Assembly (NCBI GenBank): GCA_025453675.1
Contig: JALOPW010000003.1
Location: 1 to 64,000 of the forward strand
DNA length: 64,000 nucleotides
DNA from: Methanolinea sp.
GTDB lineage: Archaea > Halobacteriota > Methanomicrobia > Methanomicrobiales > Methanospirillaceae
Direction: 5' to 3'
The notes under the pieces: generated by a model
What the model was told of the DNA's origin: nothing
Database searches by the model: none
Seen by the model: the letters and a program-made list of their open reading frames with translations, nothing else
In this document: one piece after another, positions 34,179 through 42,533 of the stretch
Layout of the letters: each line of letters begins with the position of its first letter
How positions within the stretch are numbered: position 1 is the first letter of the stretch
Position numbers and translations under genes: made by a program

Positions 34179-35321
34179 ATGGAAGCGATGCGCAGTTACG
34201 ATCGGTACGGCCTGCTGCTGAACGAGAGGGTGGTGAAAACCCCGCTGGTGATATCGGCAATGGCAGGAATAGTGGACGCGGAATATGCCCTTGCCCGCGC
34301 TGCCCATATTGGTGCCGCATTCCTGGGAGGATACTCTATTGATACGCCTACACTGGATGCAAGCCGAAGCCTGGAGGCATCGGGCCGGAAAGAGTTCCTC
34401 TATGATGATCCAGTGGAAGAACTCGGCAGGCAGGTTTCGCGCATGTCGCCTTCCAATGTGGTCTGCGGGTTGAATATGAGAGGGAGTTGTGCCGAGTCTT
34501 TTTCTCTCATCGCATCGCAGTTGGGTGACCGCGTTATCTACGAGATAGATGCCCACTGCCGCCAGGAGCCCCTGGTAAATGCACGATGCGGGGAATTTCT
34601 CCTCCACCATACGGACCTTCTCTCCGAGTATATAAAAGCCCTGAAGAAGGAGGATGTCTCAGTCTCCGTGAAGATAAGGGCAGGAGTAAGCACCGACGAC
34701 CGTCTCCTGGCAAAAAAGATCTGGAAGGCCGGTGCCGATATCATCCATGTGGACGTTATGGATTTTGGGTACCAGAAGGTAAAACAGATACGGAATAGTT
34801 GTCCCCTGGTTGTCATCGCCAATAATTCCATCAACAATTTCGAGAAGATGAAGGACATGCTCTCCCATGGGGCGGACCTAATATCCCTCGCCCGGCATTC
34901 GGACGAGAGGACTCTCTCCGGTCTCGATGCCGCCATATCGCGTTTTACCGATGAGCACGGCTGGTACAATGCCCCGAAACAGCTCTGCAGGGGGGGAGAT
35001 ATCCGGTCCCTGACATTCTGCTGCATGCCAGTGAAGAACTGCCCGCTTATCCCGATGCTTGAGAAGATCGGGCTCTCCAGGGAAGATTACCTGGCATTCA
35101 AACAGGAGGCAGTAGGGGGCACTCCACTGGACACTGGGGCACAGACCTGTTTTGGGAGCCTTGCCTGGTGCTGCAAGGACTCTTCACCCTGCATGTTCAG
35201 GGAGATGACACTCCGGGAGGCGGGACTCTCCAACAGGGAGTACATGCGCCAGAAGAAACAGCTGGCTGATAAGATTATGCAGCATCTCTTTGATGAGCAT
35301 GCGGACAATCACTCGTGCTGA
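34179..35321 (+). CDS. Methanogenesis marker 9 protein
   Basis: A 380-residue protein with a dihydrouridine-synthase-like TIM barrel (about 1-265; VISAMAGI, VSVKIRAG and DIIHVDVMDFG strands) and the C-terminal cysteine-rich marker-9 domain (about 275-350; CCMPVKNCPL, CFGSLAWCCKDSSPC). The domain is a signature of methanogens with unknown function, and the cysteines suggest an Fe-S cluster. It heads an operon with a CitG-like and a DUF447 gene. Confidence 0.9.
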   Translation: MEAMRSYDRYGLLLNERVVKTPLVISAMAGIVDAEYALARAAHIGAAFLGGYSIDTPTLDASRSLEASGRKEFLYDDPVEELGRQVSRMSPSNVVCGLNMRGSCAESFSLIASQLGDRVIYEIDAHCRQEPLVNARCGEFLLHHTDLLSEYIKALKKEDVSVSVKIRAGVSTDDRLLAKKIWKAGADIIHVDVMDFGYQKVKQIRNSCPLVVIANNSINNFEKMKDMLSHGADLISLARHSDERTLSGLDAAISRFTDEHGWYNAPKQLCRGGDIRSLTFCCMPVKNCPLIPMLEKIGLSREDYLAFKQEAVGGTPLDTGAQTCFGSLAWCCKDSSPCMFREMTLREAGLSNREYMRQKKQLADKIMQHLFDEHADNHSC

Positions 35322-36114
35322 GCGGGCTCAGCTGGCAATGGTCCTGGAAGTCTCTGCATATCCAAAGCCCGGGAATGTGGATCGTTGCCACGATTATGAG
35401 ACGACACGGCTTGAACATTTTCTCGCATCAGCCATCCTCGCCCGCCCTGCCCTGGAGGCGGCGGAGAGGGGTGATACTGGCCCCGGTTTTCTCATCCATC
35501 AGGCGGTGGAGTGTACAGGCGGTCACCGGGGGGGCAATACACATTTCGGGGCGTTTATTCTCCTGATACCCCTGGTTATGGGGGGAGACATCAAGGGAGC
35601 GACCAAAGTTGCGGACAGCACTACTCTCGAGGATGCAGTCGAGTTCTACAAGGCATTTGCAAAGACTGAAGTGAGAGTCATCCCCGGGCACGAGCTTGAT
35701 GTGCATGACCCGGCGTCACTTATAGAACTTCGGTCACGGGGCATGACCCTCCATGATGTTATGCTCTATTCAGCACCGAGAGACCTGGTGGCAAGGGAAT
35801 GGATCAACGGTTTCCAGATGACCCGGAGGGGGGCTGATCTCATCCATGCTGCCGGATGCGGCCGGGAGGCTGTGGTAGAGGCGTTTCTCGGTTTGCTGGC
35901 ACTCGAACCTGATACCTTCATCATCAAGAAACACGGCCCGGACGTGGCATGGAAGATCATGGAGAAGGCCAGGGAAGTCAGGGAGGGGCTGCGGGACCTC
36001 CAGGCGTTTGACCAGGAGTGTATCGAGCGTGGGATCAACCCCGGCTCGATCGCAGATATTATCATAGCCTCTATCTACTTAGCCCTGGGAGAGGGATGGG
36101 AGTGGGACTGTTAA
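35299..36114 (+). CDS. CitG-like triphosphoribosyl-dephospho-CoA synthase family protein
   Basis: A 271-residue member of the CitG/MdcB family (start AERAQLAMVLEVSAYPKPGNVD, then GHRGGNTHFGAFILLIPL). In citrate and malonate metabolism the family makes a CoA-derived prosthetic group, but methanogens lack those enzymes. Homologues in the H4MPT gene sets of methylotrophic bacteria suggest a part in methanopterin-type cofactor synthesis. The start overlaps the marker-9 gene by about 23 bases. An ATG at 35293 and a TTG at 35290 are alternatives. Confidence 0.82.
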   Translation: MRTITRAERAQLAMVLEVSAYPKPGNVDRCHDYETTRLEHFLASAILARPALEAAERGDTGPGFLIHQAVECTGGHRGGNTHFGAFILLIPLVMGGDIKGATKVADSTTLEDAVEFYKAFAKTEVRVIPGHELDVHDPASLIELRSRGMTLHDVMLYSAPRDLVAREWINGFQMTRRGADLIHAAGCGREAVVEAFLGLLALEPDTFIIKKHGPDVAWKIMEKAREVREGLRDLQAFDQECIERGINPGSIADIIIASIYLALGEGWEWDC

Positions 36115-36674
36115 AGGACGGAATCAATGAAGTGATTGCAACCACTCACTGGAATGCCGCTCCGATGGGAATTATCAGCAGGGATAACACGCTGAAGATG
36201 GTGGTGTTCCGTGGGAGTCATACTGCGGCTAATATCAGCAGCCATGGGTGGGTGGTCGCCAACATCATATTCGACCCGGTTATCTATGTGGAGTCTGCGT
36301 TTGGGGATCTGGCGAAGGAGCATTTTGTTCCCGAGAAAATTGGAGACCAGTGGGTTCACAGGCTCGCGGGGGCAGAAGCCTGGGCGGCATTTTCTGCCAG
36401 GGTGACCCGGGAGACCGATGATACTATTATGGTGGAACTCACCCCGCTGTATGAGCAGATGCTCACCTGTGCGGTACATCCTGTGAACAGGGGATTTTAC
36501 AGCATTATAGAAGCAACGGTCCACGCGACACGGTACGTGAGGAGAAGGGATCCCGCCCTGATGCGCCTTATCGACCACCACGCGTCTCTCGTCCGCCGGT
36601 GCGGAGGATCGCGGGAGATGGAAGCCCTGGCTCTCCTGCAGGCACACCTGTCCGGGGAGAGGGGTTCCCCCTGA
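36096..36674 (+). CDS. DUF447 family protein
   Basis: A 192-residue protein of the DUF447 family, a flavin-binding-like split barrel: MGVGLLKDGINEVIATT, then AANISSHGWVVANIIFDPVIYVESAFGD. It overlaps the CitG-like gene by 19 bases. The pairing of these two families, together with the RFA-P synthase 2 kb away, suggests a role in tetrahydromethanopterin synthesis, but this is inference. The ATG at 36096 follows GGGAGAGGG. Confidence 0.82.
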   Translation: MGVGLLKDGINEVIATTHWNAAPMGIISRDNTLKMVVFRGSHTAANISSHGWVVANIIFDPVIYVESAFGDLAKEHFVPEKIGDQWVHRLAGAEAWAAFSARVTRETDDTIMVELTPLYEQMLTCAVHPVNRGFYSIIEATVHATRYVRRRDPALMRLIDHHASLVRRCGGSREMEALALLQAHLSGERGSP

Positions 36675-36675
36675 T

Positions 36676-37671
36676 TCAACAGACCCTCGGGACCGGGTCC
36701 CCCACGGGGGGTTCGATGAAACGCTCTCCTCCAATGGATGTCTCCATGATTACGTGGGTTCCGGCGACCACCTCTCCGATGATGGCAGATTCCCTTCCAT
36801 AGGGGTGTGAACGCATCGCCTCAAGGATTACCCCGGCATCCTTTGCAGGGACCCCCATCACCACTTTGCCCTCGTTTGCAACCTGGAGAGGGTCGATGCC
36901 CAGCATCTCGGCGGCGCTCTTCACGCTCCTCCTGACCGGGAGATCCGTTTCAGATATCCGCACCTGTACATGACTTTTCCTGGCCATCTCGTTGATGGCA
37001 CTGGCAAACCCGCCGCGGGTCGGGTCTTTCATAGCATGGATCTCACCTGCGTGCATGGCCTTCTCCACGAGCCCCCAGAGGGGGGCGACATCTGATTTGA
37101 GCTGTTCGCCGAGCGAGAGGCCCGCTCTTTCAGTCATAATGGTCATTCCGTGGTCTCCCAGGGTCCCGTTCACCAGAATAAGGTCCCCTGGCTGCAGGCC
37201 ATTGTCCCGAATGACCCGGTCAGCAATGCCTATCCCGGAGGTATTCACTGCGATCCCATCGAGGGCACCCTTTTCCAGTACCTTGGTATCACCTGTCACC
37301 AGGCTGGCCCCGCATTCACCCAGTGCCACGTCCATGGATCTTACGATACGCTCCAGGTCACCGGTCTCAAACCCCTCCTCTATTATCATGCCGCAGGAGA
37401 GCGCGATCGGCCTCCCGCCCATCATTGCCAGGTCATTCACGGTCCCGCACACCGCGATCCTCCCGATATCCCCTCCCGGGAAGAATATCGGCCGGACCAC
37501 ATGGGAATCGGTGGTAAATACCACGTTCAGGCCGCCCAGGGGGATGACTGCACCGTCATCGAGCGCTTCCAGGCCCACGCCGCCGGCATTGTTGTGCTCG
37601 AGCCTGGTGAGTATCTGGAGGAGCTCGCCCATAACCTCTCCCCCAGCGCCATGCATGAGATTGACCTTCAT
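36676..37671 (-). CDS. hypE: Hydrogenase maturation protein HypE
   Basis: A 331-residue PurM-like enzyme that dehydrates the carbamoyl group placed on its own C-terminal cysteine to make the cyanide ligand of NiFe hydrogenase. The C-terminal motif PVPRVC is intact, and the ATP-binding part starts MHGAGGEVMGELLQILTR with DDGAVI following. The start overlaps the hypA stop by four bases. HypF, HypC and HypD are not in the window. Confidence 0.94.
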   Translation of the reverse strand: MKVNLMHGAGGEVMGELLQILTRLEHNNAGGVGLEALDDGAVIPLGGLNVVFTTDSHVVRPIFFPGGDIGRIAVCGTVNDLAMMGGRPIALSCGMIIEEGFETGDLERIVRSMDVALGECGASLVTGDTKVLEKGALDGIAVNTSGIGIADRVIRDNGLQPGDLILVNGTLGDHGMTIMTERAGLSLGEQLKSDVAPLWGLVEKAMHAGEIHAMKDPTRGGFASAINEMARKSHVQVRISETDLPVRRSVKSAAEMLGIDPLQVANEGKVVMGVPAKDAGVILEAMRSHPYGRESAIIGEVVAGTHVIMETSIGGERFIEPPVGDPVPRVC

Positions 37672-38009
37672 TCCTCTGCCACCTCGATCTCGATATTGGT
37701 CACCAGAATCTCCCTTCCCTTCAGCAGTTCAGGGAGTCCACCGCACCGCGGGCACACAAAACGATCAGGCCCCTCATACCCGCAGGTGCAGCGGGTCAGG
37801 GGTGGAGTCACGGTCCATTTGAGACTGGCCCCCTTCATTATTGGATCGTCCTCAATGAGGGTGTCAAAGAGGAAACGGACCTGGTCGGGACTTACCATTG
37901 CCATCTCTCCGAATTCCACGCACACCGATCTGACCTCGCTGGCCTTGTGCTCGAGAGCGGCCTTCCGGGCAGTGGCATAGATATCATACGCGATACTGAA
38001 TTCATGCAT
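37668..38009 (-). CDS. hypA: Hydrogenase nickel insertion protein HypA
   Basis: A 113-residue protein beginning MHEFSIAYDIYATA, where the N-terminal Met and His2 bind nickel. The zinc domain is CTCGYEG...FVCPRCGG. It delivers nickel to the hydrogenase large subunit with HypB. The start at 38009 is set by the MHE motif. A longer in-frame extension upstream has no family similarity. Confidence 0.94.
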   Translation of the reverse strand: MHEFSIAYDIYATARKAALEHKASEVRSVCVEFGEMAMVSPDQVRFLFDTLIEDDPIMKGASLKWTVTPPLTRCTCGYEGPDRFVCPRCGGLPELLKGREILVTNIEIEVAEE

Positions 38010-38255
38010 GCAGGAGTGCCTCGTGAAGATCCCCGCCTGTCCGCCGGCTACCCCGGAAAATGGGAGGGATACCGGAGAAATTTTGGGGATGTAATGAGTG
38101 TACATATGGAGAGGAGTCCGGCATAAATCATTCCCCCCCCTTATTCTTTCCAGTGAGATAACCCGTGATTCTGTTCTTTGCCGGGATACCGGACTTTCGG
38201 TTTTATTCAACCAGTCTCTCTTCATCTCCGGGAACGGGTTCTCTTTCCCGGGCCT

Positions 38256-39344
38256 TCACCGGGATTTTTCTTCATGGTGAGTGACCTGCAGTCCCCGGTT
38301 GTCTACCGCGGTTATGACTGCAATCTCGAGACCGAGACCCCGGATGATCCCTTCCACTTCTCTCTTCTCTTTGGCGGTAATGATGGCAATTGACGGTCCG
38401 ACCGAACTCATTCCCACAAACTCGAGGCCGGCTTCACGCAACTGGCTCATGTAACGATAGATGGCATAGCTGTGGTGCTCCACCTCCGCCCTCTTTGAAC
38501 CTCGGAACTCAATCTCCCAGATGGTATTGCCGATCTTTTCGAGATCCCCTTTTTCAAGGGCAGGGATGAGGTCCATCATGATCATGTAGGCCTTGATCTC
38601 CCGATCCCGGTAATCAAGAACCCGTGCCTTGTTCATCAGCAGGTCAAATTCCTGCGTGCCGGCAGATGAGATGTCGCTCGGGGGGATCACGATAAAGACA
38701 TTTTTCCCGGCCGCAAACGGGTGATGGTAGATGAGCGCAAGCTCGTCACCCATGATGGCCATGCCGCCGTGGATGCTCACCGCCGGCCCTACTCCCGTCT
38801 CAAAGCCGAAGACCACGTTTCCTTCAACGGTCTCCTCCACGTAGTTATACCCGATCATCTTTCGGAGCTGATCGCTGGTAAAGGGAGATCCCACTGCGTA
38901 GTTGAGGGCGTGCGAAAGGGCGATCATGATGGTGCTGGTTGAGCCAAGGCCAACGTGCTGGTGCTGGTGATCGGTGGCCCTGATGGAGAAGCCACCCCGG
39001 TATCCCGATATCTTCCTGAAGACCTCGACAAAATGCCTGAGAATGGTCGGGCGGCTGTAATCTATCTCCAGGCCACGCTCTATGCACCTGACCTCCACGC
39101 TGCAGTAGAGCTGGATGGCAAAGCCCACCCCGCCTCCACCGGGGCGGGAAGGCGAGAACCTGTTCATGTCCAGCACTGTCAGATGTATCCGGGCCGGTGC
39201 CCGCACGGTGACCGTGCCCTTGATGGGGGCAAGCGGGGTGGCACACTCAATTCCAAGGGTCCGTACCTGTTCTCCCGGGGGAAAGGAGTTGAACTCGTAT
39301 TCGACCAGGTCCAGGTCACCGCCCCGTATCTTCAAAACTGCCAT
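38256..39344 (-). CDS. Beta-ribofuranosylaminobenzene 5'-phosphate synthase
   Basis: A 362-residue GHMP-kinase-like enzyme that joins 4-hydroxybenzoate or pABA with PRPP in the first dedicated step of methanopterin synthesis. The family motifs are VTVRAPARIHLTVLDMN, the substrate loop VGLGSTSTIMIALSHALN, and GPAVSIHGGMA. It follows the DUF2148 gene after 21 bases, in one operon. Confidence 0.92.
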   Translation of the reverse strand: MAVLKIRGGDLDLVEYEFNSFPPGEQVRTLGIECATPLAPIKGTVTVRAPARIHLTVLDMNRFSPSRPGGGGVGFAIQLYCSVEVRCIERGLEIDYSRPTILRHFVEVFRKISGYRGGFSIRATDHQHQHVGLGSTSTIMIALSHALNYAVGSPFTSDQLRKMIGYNYVEETVEGNVVFGFETGVGPAVSIHGGMAIMGDELALIYHHPFAAGKNVFIVIPPSDISSAGTQEFDLLMNKARVLDYRDREIKAYMIMMDLIPALEKGDLEKIGNTIWEIEFRGSKRAEVEHHSYAIYRYMSQLREAGLEFVGMSSVGPSIAIITAKEKREVEGIIRGLGLEIAVITAVDNRGLQVTHHEEKSR

Positions 39345-39365
39345 AAATGTATTCCTGACATGAGA

Positions 39366-39911
39366 TCACTGTCGATCAAAGTAAATGTTTTTGCCAGATG
39401 CCGCGAGCGGGATCCCATATGCCACTGTGCATCCGGTGAGCCATCCAAGGGAGAGGGCCGCGGCGCCTGCCGTGTACATCACCCTGTTGTCGACATTATG
39501 GATAGATGCGGTTTTGACCGCGGAGCCGACTGCGATGCCGAGGTCTGTAATTTTTATGATGCAGTTCGGCCCTTTGAACGGGGCAGTCTGTTCACCTGTC
39601 CCTGTTGCCCCCAGCATCCCGTCGCATGAGGCAAACCCGCATCCCTGGCAGTTGATGCCAACCGGTTCCCGGCCCCTGACTCCAATGACAAGGCAGGCCT
39701 CTGACGAAGAGATATTTTTCGCATCCCTGGAGAATATGGAGAGGTTCAGGCTCCCGGAGAGCCGCTCCATCTCTTTCGAGAGCAGGGGGAGATCTTCGGG
39801 TCCCGCGATGCTGCACACAAGAGAATCCTTCCCTTTTCCTTTCGGTGCAGTACGGGCAGAGAGTGCCATCAACCGGGCTACCAGAATGACCCCATCGTGT
39901 TCATCATGCAT
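39366..39911 (-). CDS. DUF2148 ferredoxin-domain protein
   Basis: A 181-residue protein of the DUF2148 family. The metal or cluster-binding segment is NCQGCGFASCDGM, and the conserved C-terminal part reads NCIIKITDLGIAVGSAVKTA. Five or more cysteines suggest an Fe-S cluster. The function is unknown, and it pairs here with the methanopterin gene downstream. Confidence 0.85.
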   Translation of the reverse strand: MHDEHDGVILVARLMALSARTAPKGKGKDSLVCSIAGPEDLPLLSKEMERLSGSLNLSIFSRDAKNISSSEACLVIGVRGREPVGINCQGCGFASCDGMLGATGTGEQTAPFKGPNCIIKITDLGIAVGSAVKTASIHNVDNRVMYTAGAAALSLGWLTGCTVAYGIPLAASGKNIYFDRQ

Positions 39912-40055
39912 GGAACTGAATCGACCTCCACGAATATGAGGTGAATGCTTCCCGGAAAGAGGTGTCCCGCATGGAAATCATTATGCTGGTGGCTTCTGAT
40001 GGATACACTGCGTCATTTAATCCCACCAAAATCACGTACAGGAGAGGAACAGCGA

Positions 40056-40214
40056 ATGGACTCGTATATATGCACGATCTGCGGGCACGTCTATGACCCT
40101 GGCAGGGGTGAGCCGTCAATGGATATTCCACCCGGCATCGACTTCCAAACCCTCCCCCAGGGCTGGAGGTGCCCGGTGTGCCAGGCAATCCCCGAAAAGT
40201 TCAGAAAGGTATGA
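40056..40214 (+). CDS. Rubredoxin
   Basis: A 52-residue rubredoxin with the two iron-binding knuckles CTICGH and CPVCQA, spaced as usual, and the PGIDFQTLP loop. It carries single electrons. The ATG at 40056 has AGGAGAGG eight bases upstream. It lies nine bases before fprA, so it should be the electron donor or a partner in oxygen detoxification. Confidence 0.95.
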   Translation: MDSYICTICGHVYDPGRGEPSMDIPPGIDFQTLPQGWRCPVCQAIPEKFRKV

Positions 40215-40223
40215 GAGACCCCT

Positions 40224-41420
40224 ATGGCAGTTCGCGAGATAGTACCTGATATATTCTCCGTAGGGGCGCTTGACTTTGACAGGCGCCTTTTTGACAGCCT
40301 GATTCCGCTTCCTCATGGGACAAGCTACAATGCCTACCTTGTGAAGGGAAAGAAAAAGACGGCCCTGATCGACACGGTTGACCCGACCCGGGAACTGGAG
40401 CTTGTGACAAACCTGGTCAAGGCCAGGGTGGACACCATCGATTACCTGATAGTCAATCATGCCGAGCAGGACCACTCCGGGTCTCTCCCTATGATTGCCG
40501 AGCTCTTCCCCCAGGCGAAAATAGTGGTGAATGAGAAATGCCTGGACATGGTGACCCACCTCCTGGACATCAGCAGGGAGCGCTGCATGGTGATCAAGGA
40601 CCGCGAGACGCTCGATCTTGGGGGAAAGACCCTGGAGTTTCTCATCACTCCCTGGGTACACTGGCCTGAGACCATGCTGACCTATGCCAGGGAAGACAGG
40701 ATACTCTTCTCCTGCGATCTCTTCGGTTCGCACATAGCGGAGAGCACCCTGCTGGTGAATGATTTGAAAGAGGTGTATCATGCAGCGAAACGGTATTACG
40801 CGGAGATCATGATGCCGTTTCGATCCAGCATAAGGGAGCACCTGGAGAAGGTGGGCGCCCTTGACATCGCCATGGTGGCACCAAGCCACGGCCCCATGTA
40901 CGCGCAGCCGCCCCTCATCCTGGACGCCTACCGGGACTGGACCGGCGATCAGGTCAAAAACGAGGTGGTCATCCCTTACGTGAGCATGCATGGGAGTACA
41001 GAGAAGATGGTGCAGCACCTGACTGAAGCATTGATTGAACGGGGAATCCGGGTCCACCCTTTCAACCTGGTGGCCACCGACATAGGAGAACTGGCCATGG
41101 CGCTTGTTGATGCGGCAACCGTCGTGATAGGGGCCCCTACCGTGATATTCGGACCTCATCCCCAGGCGGTGTATGCCACCTATCTTGCCAACCTGCTCCG
41201 TCCAAAGACCCGTTTCGTCTCCATCATAGGCTCTTATGGGTGGGGGGGCACGACGGTTGAGACCCTGAAGGGGATGCTCACCCGGATACAGCCGGAACTC
41301 CTGGATCCTGTCTATATCAAGGGAGCCCCCGGGGTACAGGATCTCAGGAACCTGGACATCCTCGCAGACACCATCGCCAGGAAGCACAGGGAGATCGGGG
41401 CACTCACACAGGCAAAGTGA
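40224..41420 (+). CDS. fprA: F420H2 oxidase FprA (flavodiiron protein)
   Basis: A 398-residue flavodiiron protein that reduces O2 to water with F420H2. The beta-lactamase-like diiron domain holds HAEQDHSG (about 80-85), the WVHWPET histidine, the CDLFG aspartate and the PSHGPMY histidine. The C-terminal flavodoxin domain binds FMN (SMHGSTEKM). The N-terminal half reads YNAYLVKGKKKTALIDT, as expected. The pairing with rubredoxin is typical for methanogens. Confidence 0.94.
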   Translation: MAVREIVPDIFSVGALDFDRRLFDSLIPLPHGTSYNAYLVKGKKKTALIDTVDPTRELELVTNLVKARVDTIDYLIVNHAEQDHSGSLPMIAELFPQAKIVVNEKCLDMVTHLLDISRERCMVIKDRETLDLGGKTLEFLITPWVHWPETMLTYAREDRILFSCDLFGSHIAESTLLVNDLKEVYHAAKRYYAEIMMPFRSSIREHLEKVGALDIAMVAPSHGPMYAQPPLILDAYRDWTGDQVKNEVVIPYVSMHGSTEKMVQHLTEALIERGIRVHPFNLVATDIGELAMALVDAATVVIGAPTVIFGPHPQAVYATYLANLLRPKTRFVSIIGSYGWGGTTVETLKGMLTRIQPELLDPVYIKGAPGVQDLRNLDILADTIARKHREIGALTQAK

Positions 41421-41524
41421 GGGGGGGGGCACTCCCCATGAAATAGGGGGGTGGGGAGCACCCCCGGGTCATAGAGAAGGCCAAAGGGCTACCGACATCG
41501 AAGAAGACGGTTCACAGGTGCGGC

Positions 41525-42487
41525 ATGAGAGTGGGTTCCGGTTTTTGCGAGGTTCTTTCGGCATCCGGCTACGTATATATCATCGGTGTAGCAGGGGATA
41601 GCGGATCAGGAAAGACCACTTTCACTGCGGCCATCAGGAACCTTATTGGAGAGGATCTGGTATCCACCATTACTCTTGACGACTACCACCTCTTTGACCG
41701 GGAGGAGAGGAACGCCCTGCAGATCACCCCCCTCTCTCCCCGGGCGAATGATATCAGCCGCCTGGAGCGCGATATCGGGAGACTGAAACAGGGGAAGGGG
41801 GTTGAGAAGATGAGGTACAATCACACGAACGGGACGATTGAGGGTCCGTTCTTCTTCCCACCCTCAAAGATAGTCATCGTCGAGGGCCTTCACTCTCTCT
41901 TTACTCCAAAGCTCCGTTCCCTTCTTGATTTCTCATTTTTTGTCGATCCTTCTCCGGATGTAAAGAGGGAGTGGAAACTCAAACGGGACATGGGGGCCAG
42001 GGGCTACACCGAGCAGCAGGTCCGAAGGGAGATGGCCCTGCGCGAGTCGGATTATCTCGCGTATATTGCCCCCCAGCGGGAATGCGCACAGGGAATCATC
42101 GGGATATCGTTCTCGCGGTTCGGGCGGCATCTTGGCTGGGAGGAGAACATATACAGGGTTTCCCTGGCCCTGGAGCCATTGCGAGGGGTAGGGGAGAGAA
42201 TCTGGGTGCAATTTGATTTCAGGGCGGTCATCACCGGGCATCCAAGACCCTTCAGTGTTGAATACAGGCCAGTGGTGGAGAAAGGGCGCCTGTTGGGGAG
42301 CATAGAACTCGATGGCGGCTTCCCCTGCGAATCGGCCGATACGCTGGTCTCCCTCCTGCACCACCAGACAGGAGTGGATCCCAGGGATTTCCTGCCGCAA
42401 TGCCCCCTGCTGACCCCGACTGATCTCATGCAACTGGTGGTCTGCTGGAGGATCATCTCCCACAGGCTTTCACTCGCCGGGCAATAG
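41525..42487 (+). CDS. prk: Archaeal phosphoribulokinase
   Basis: A 320-residue P-loop kinase of the phosphoribulokinase/uridine kinase family, with Walker A GVAGDSGSGKTT (21-32) and VEGLHSLFTPKLR. Archaeal enzymes of this type in Methanospirillum hungatei phosphorylate ribulose 5-phosphate to ribulose 1,5-bisphosphate in the reductive hexulose-phosphate pathway. The sequence features RANDISRLERDI and GDSGSGKTTFTAAI agree with that branch. No RuBisCO is in the window. The ATG is at 41525, and a G-run lies in the leader at about 41423-41430. Confidence 0.85.
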   Translation: MRVGSGFCEVLSASGYVYIIGVAGDSGSGKTTFTAAIRNLIGEDLVSTITLDDYHLFDREERNALQITPLSPRANDISRLERDIGRLKQGKGVEKMRYNHTNGTIEGPFFFPPSKIVIVEGLHSLFTPKLRSLLDFSFFVDPSPDVKREWKLKRDMGARGYTEQQVRREMALRESDYLAYIAPQRECAQGIIGISFSRFGRHLGWEENIYRVSLALEPLRGVGERIWVQFDFRAVITGHPRPFSVEYRPVVEKGRLLGSIELDGGFPCESADTLVSLLHHQTGVDPRDFLPQCPLLTPTDLMQLVVCWRIISHRLSLAGQ

Positions 42488-42533
42488 GCGATTTTCGGAT
42501 CAGCAGTGCAGGCAAACATACATCAGGCTGAAA

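Noticed and set aside
40116-41432. A 438-residue frame opposite fprA
   Set aside because: It mirrors the flavodiiron gene codon by codon and shows no family motif.
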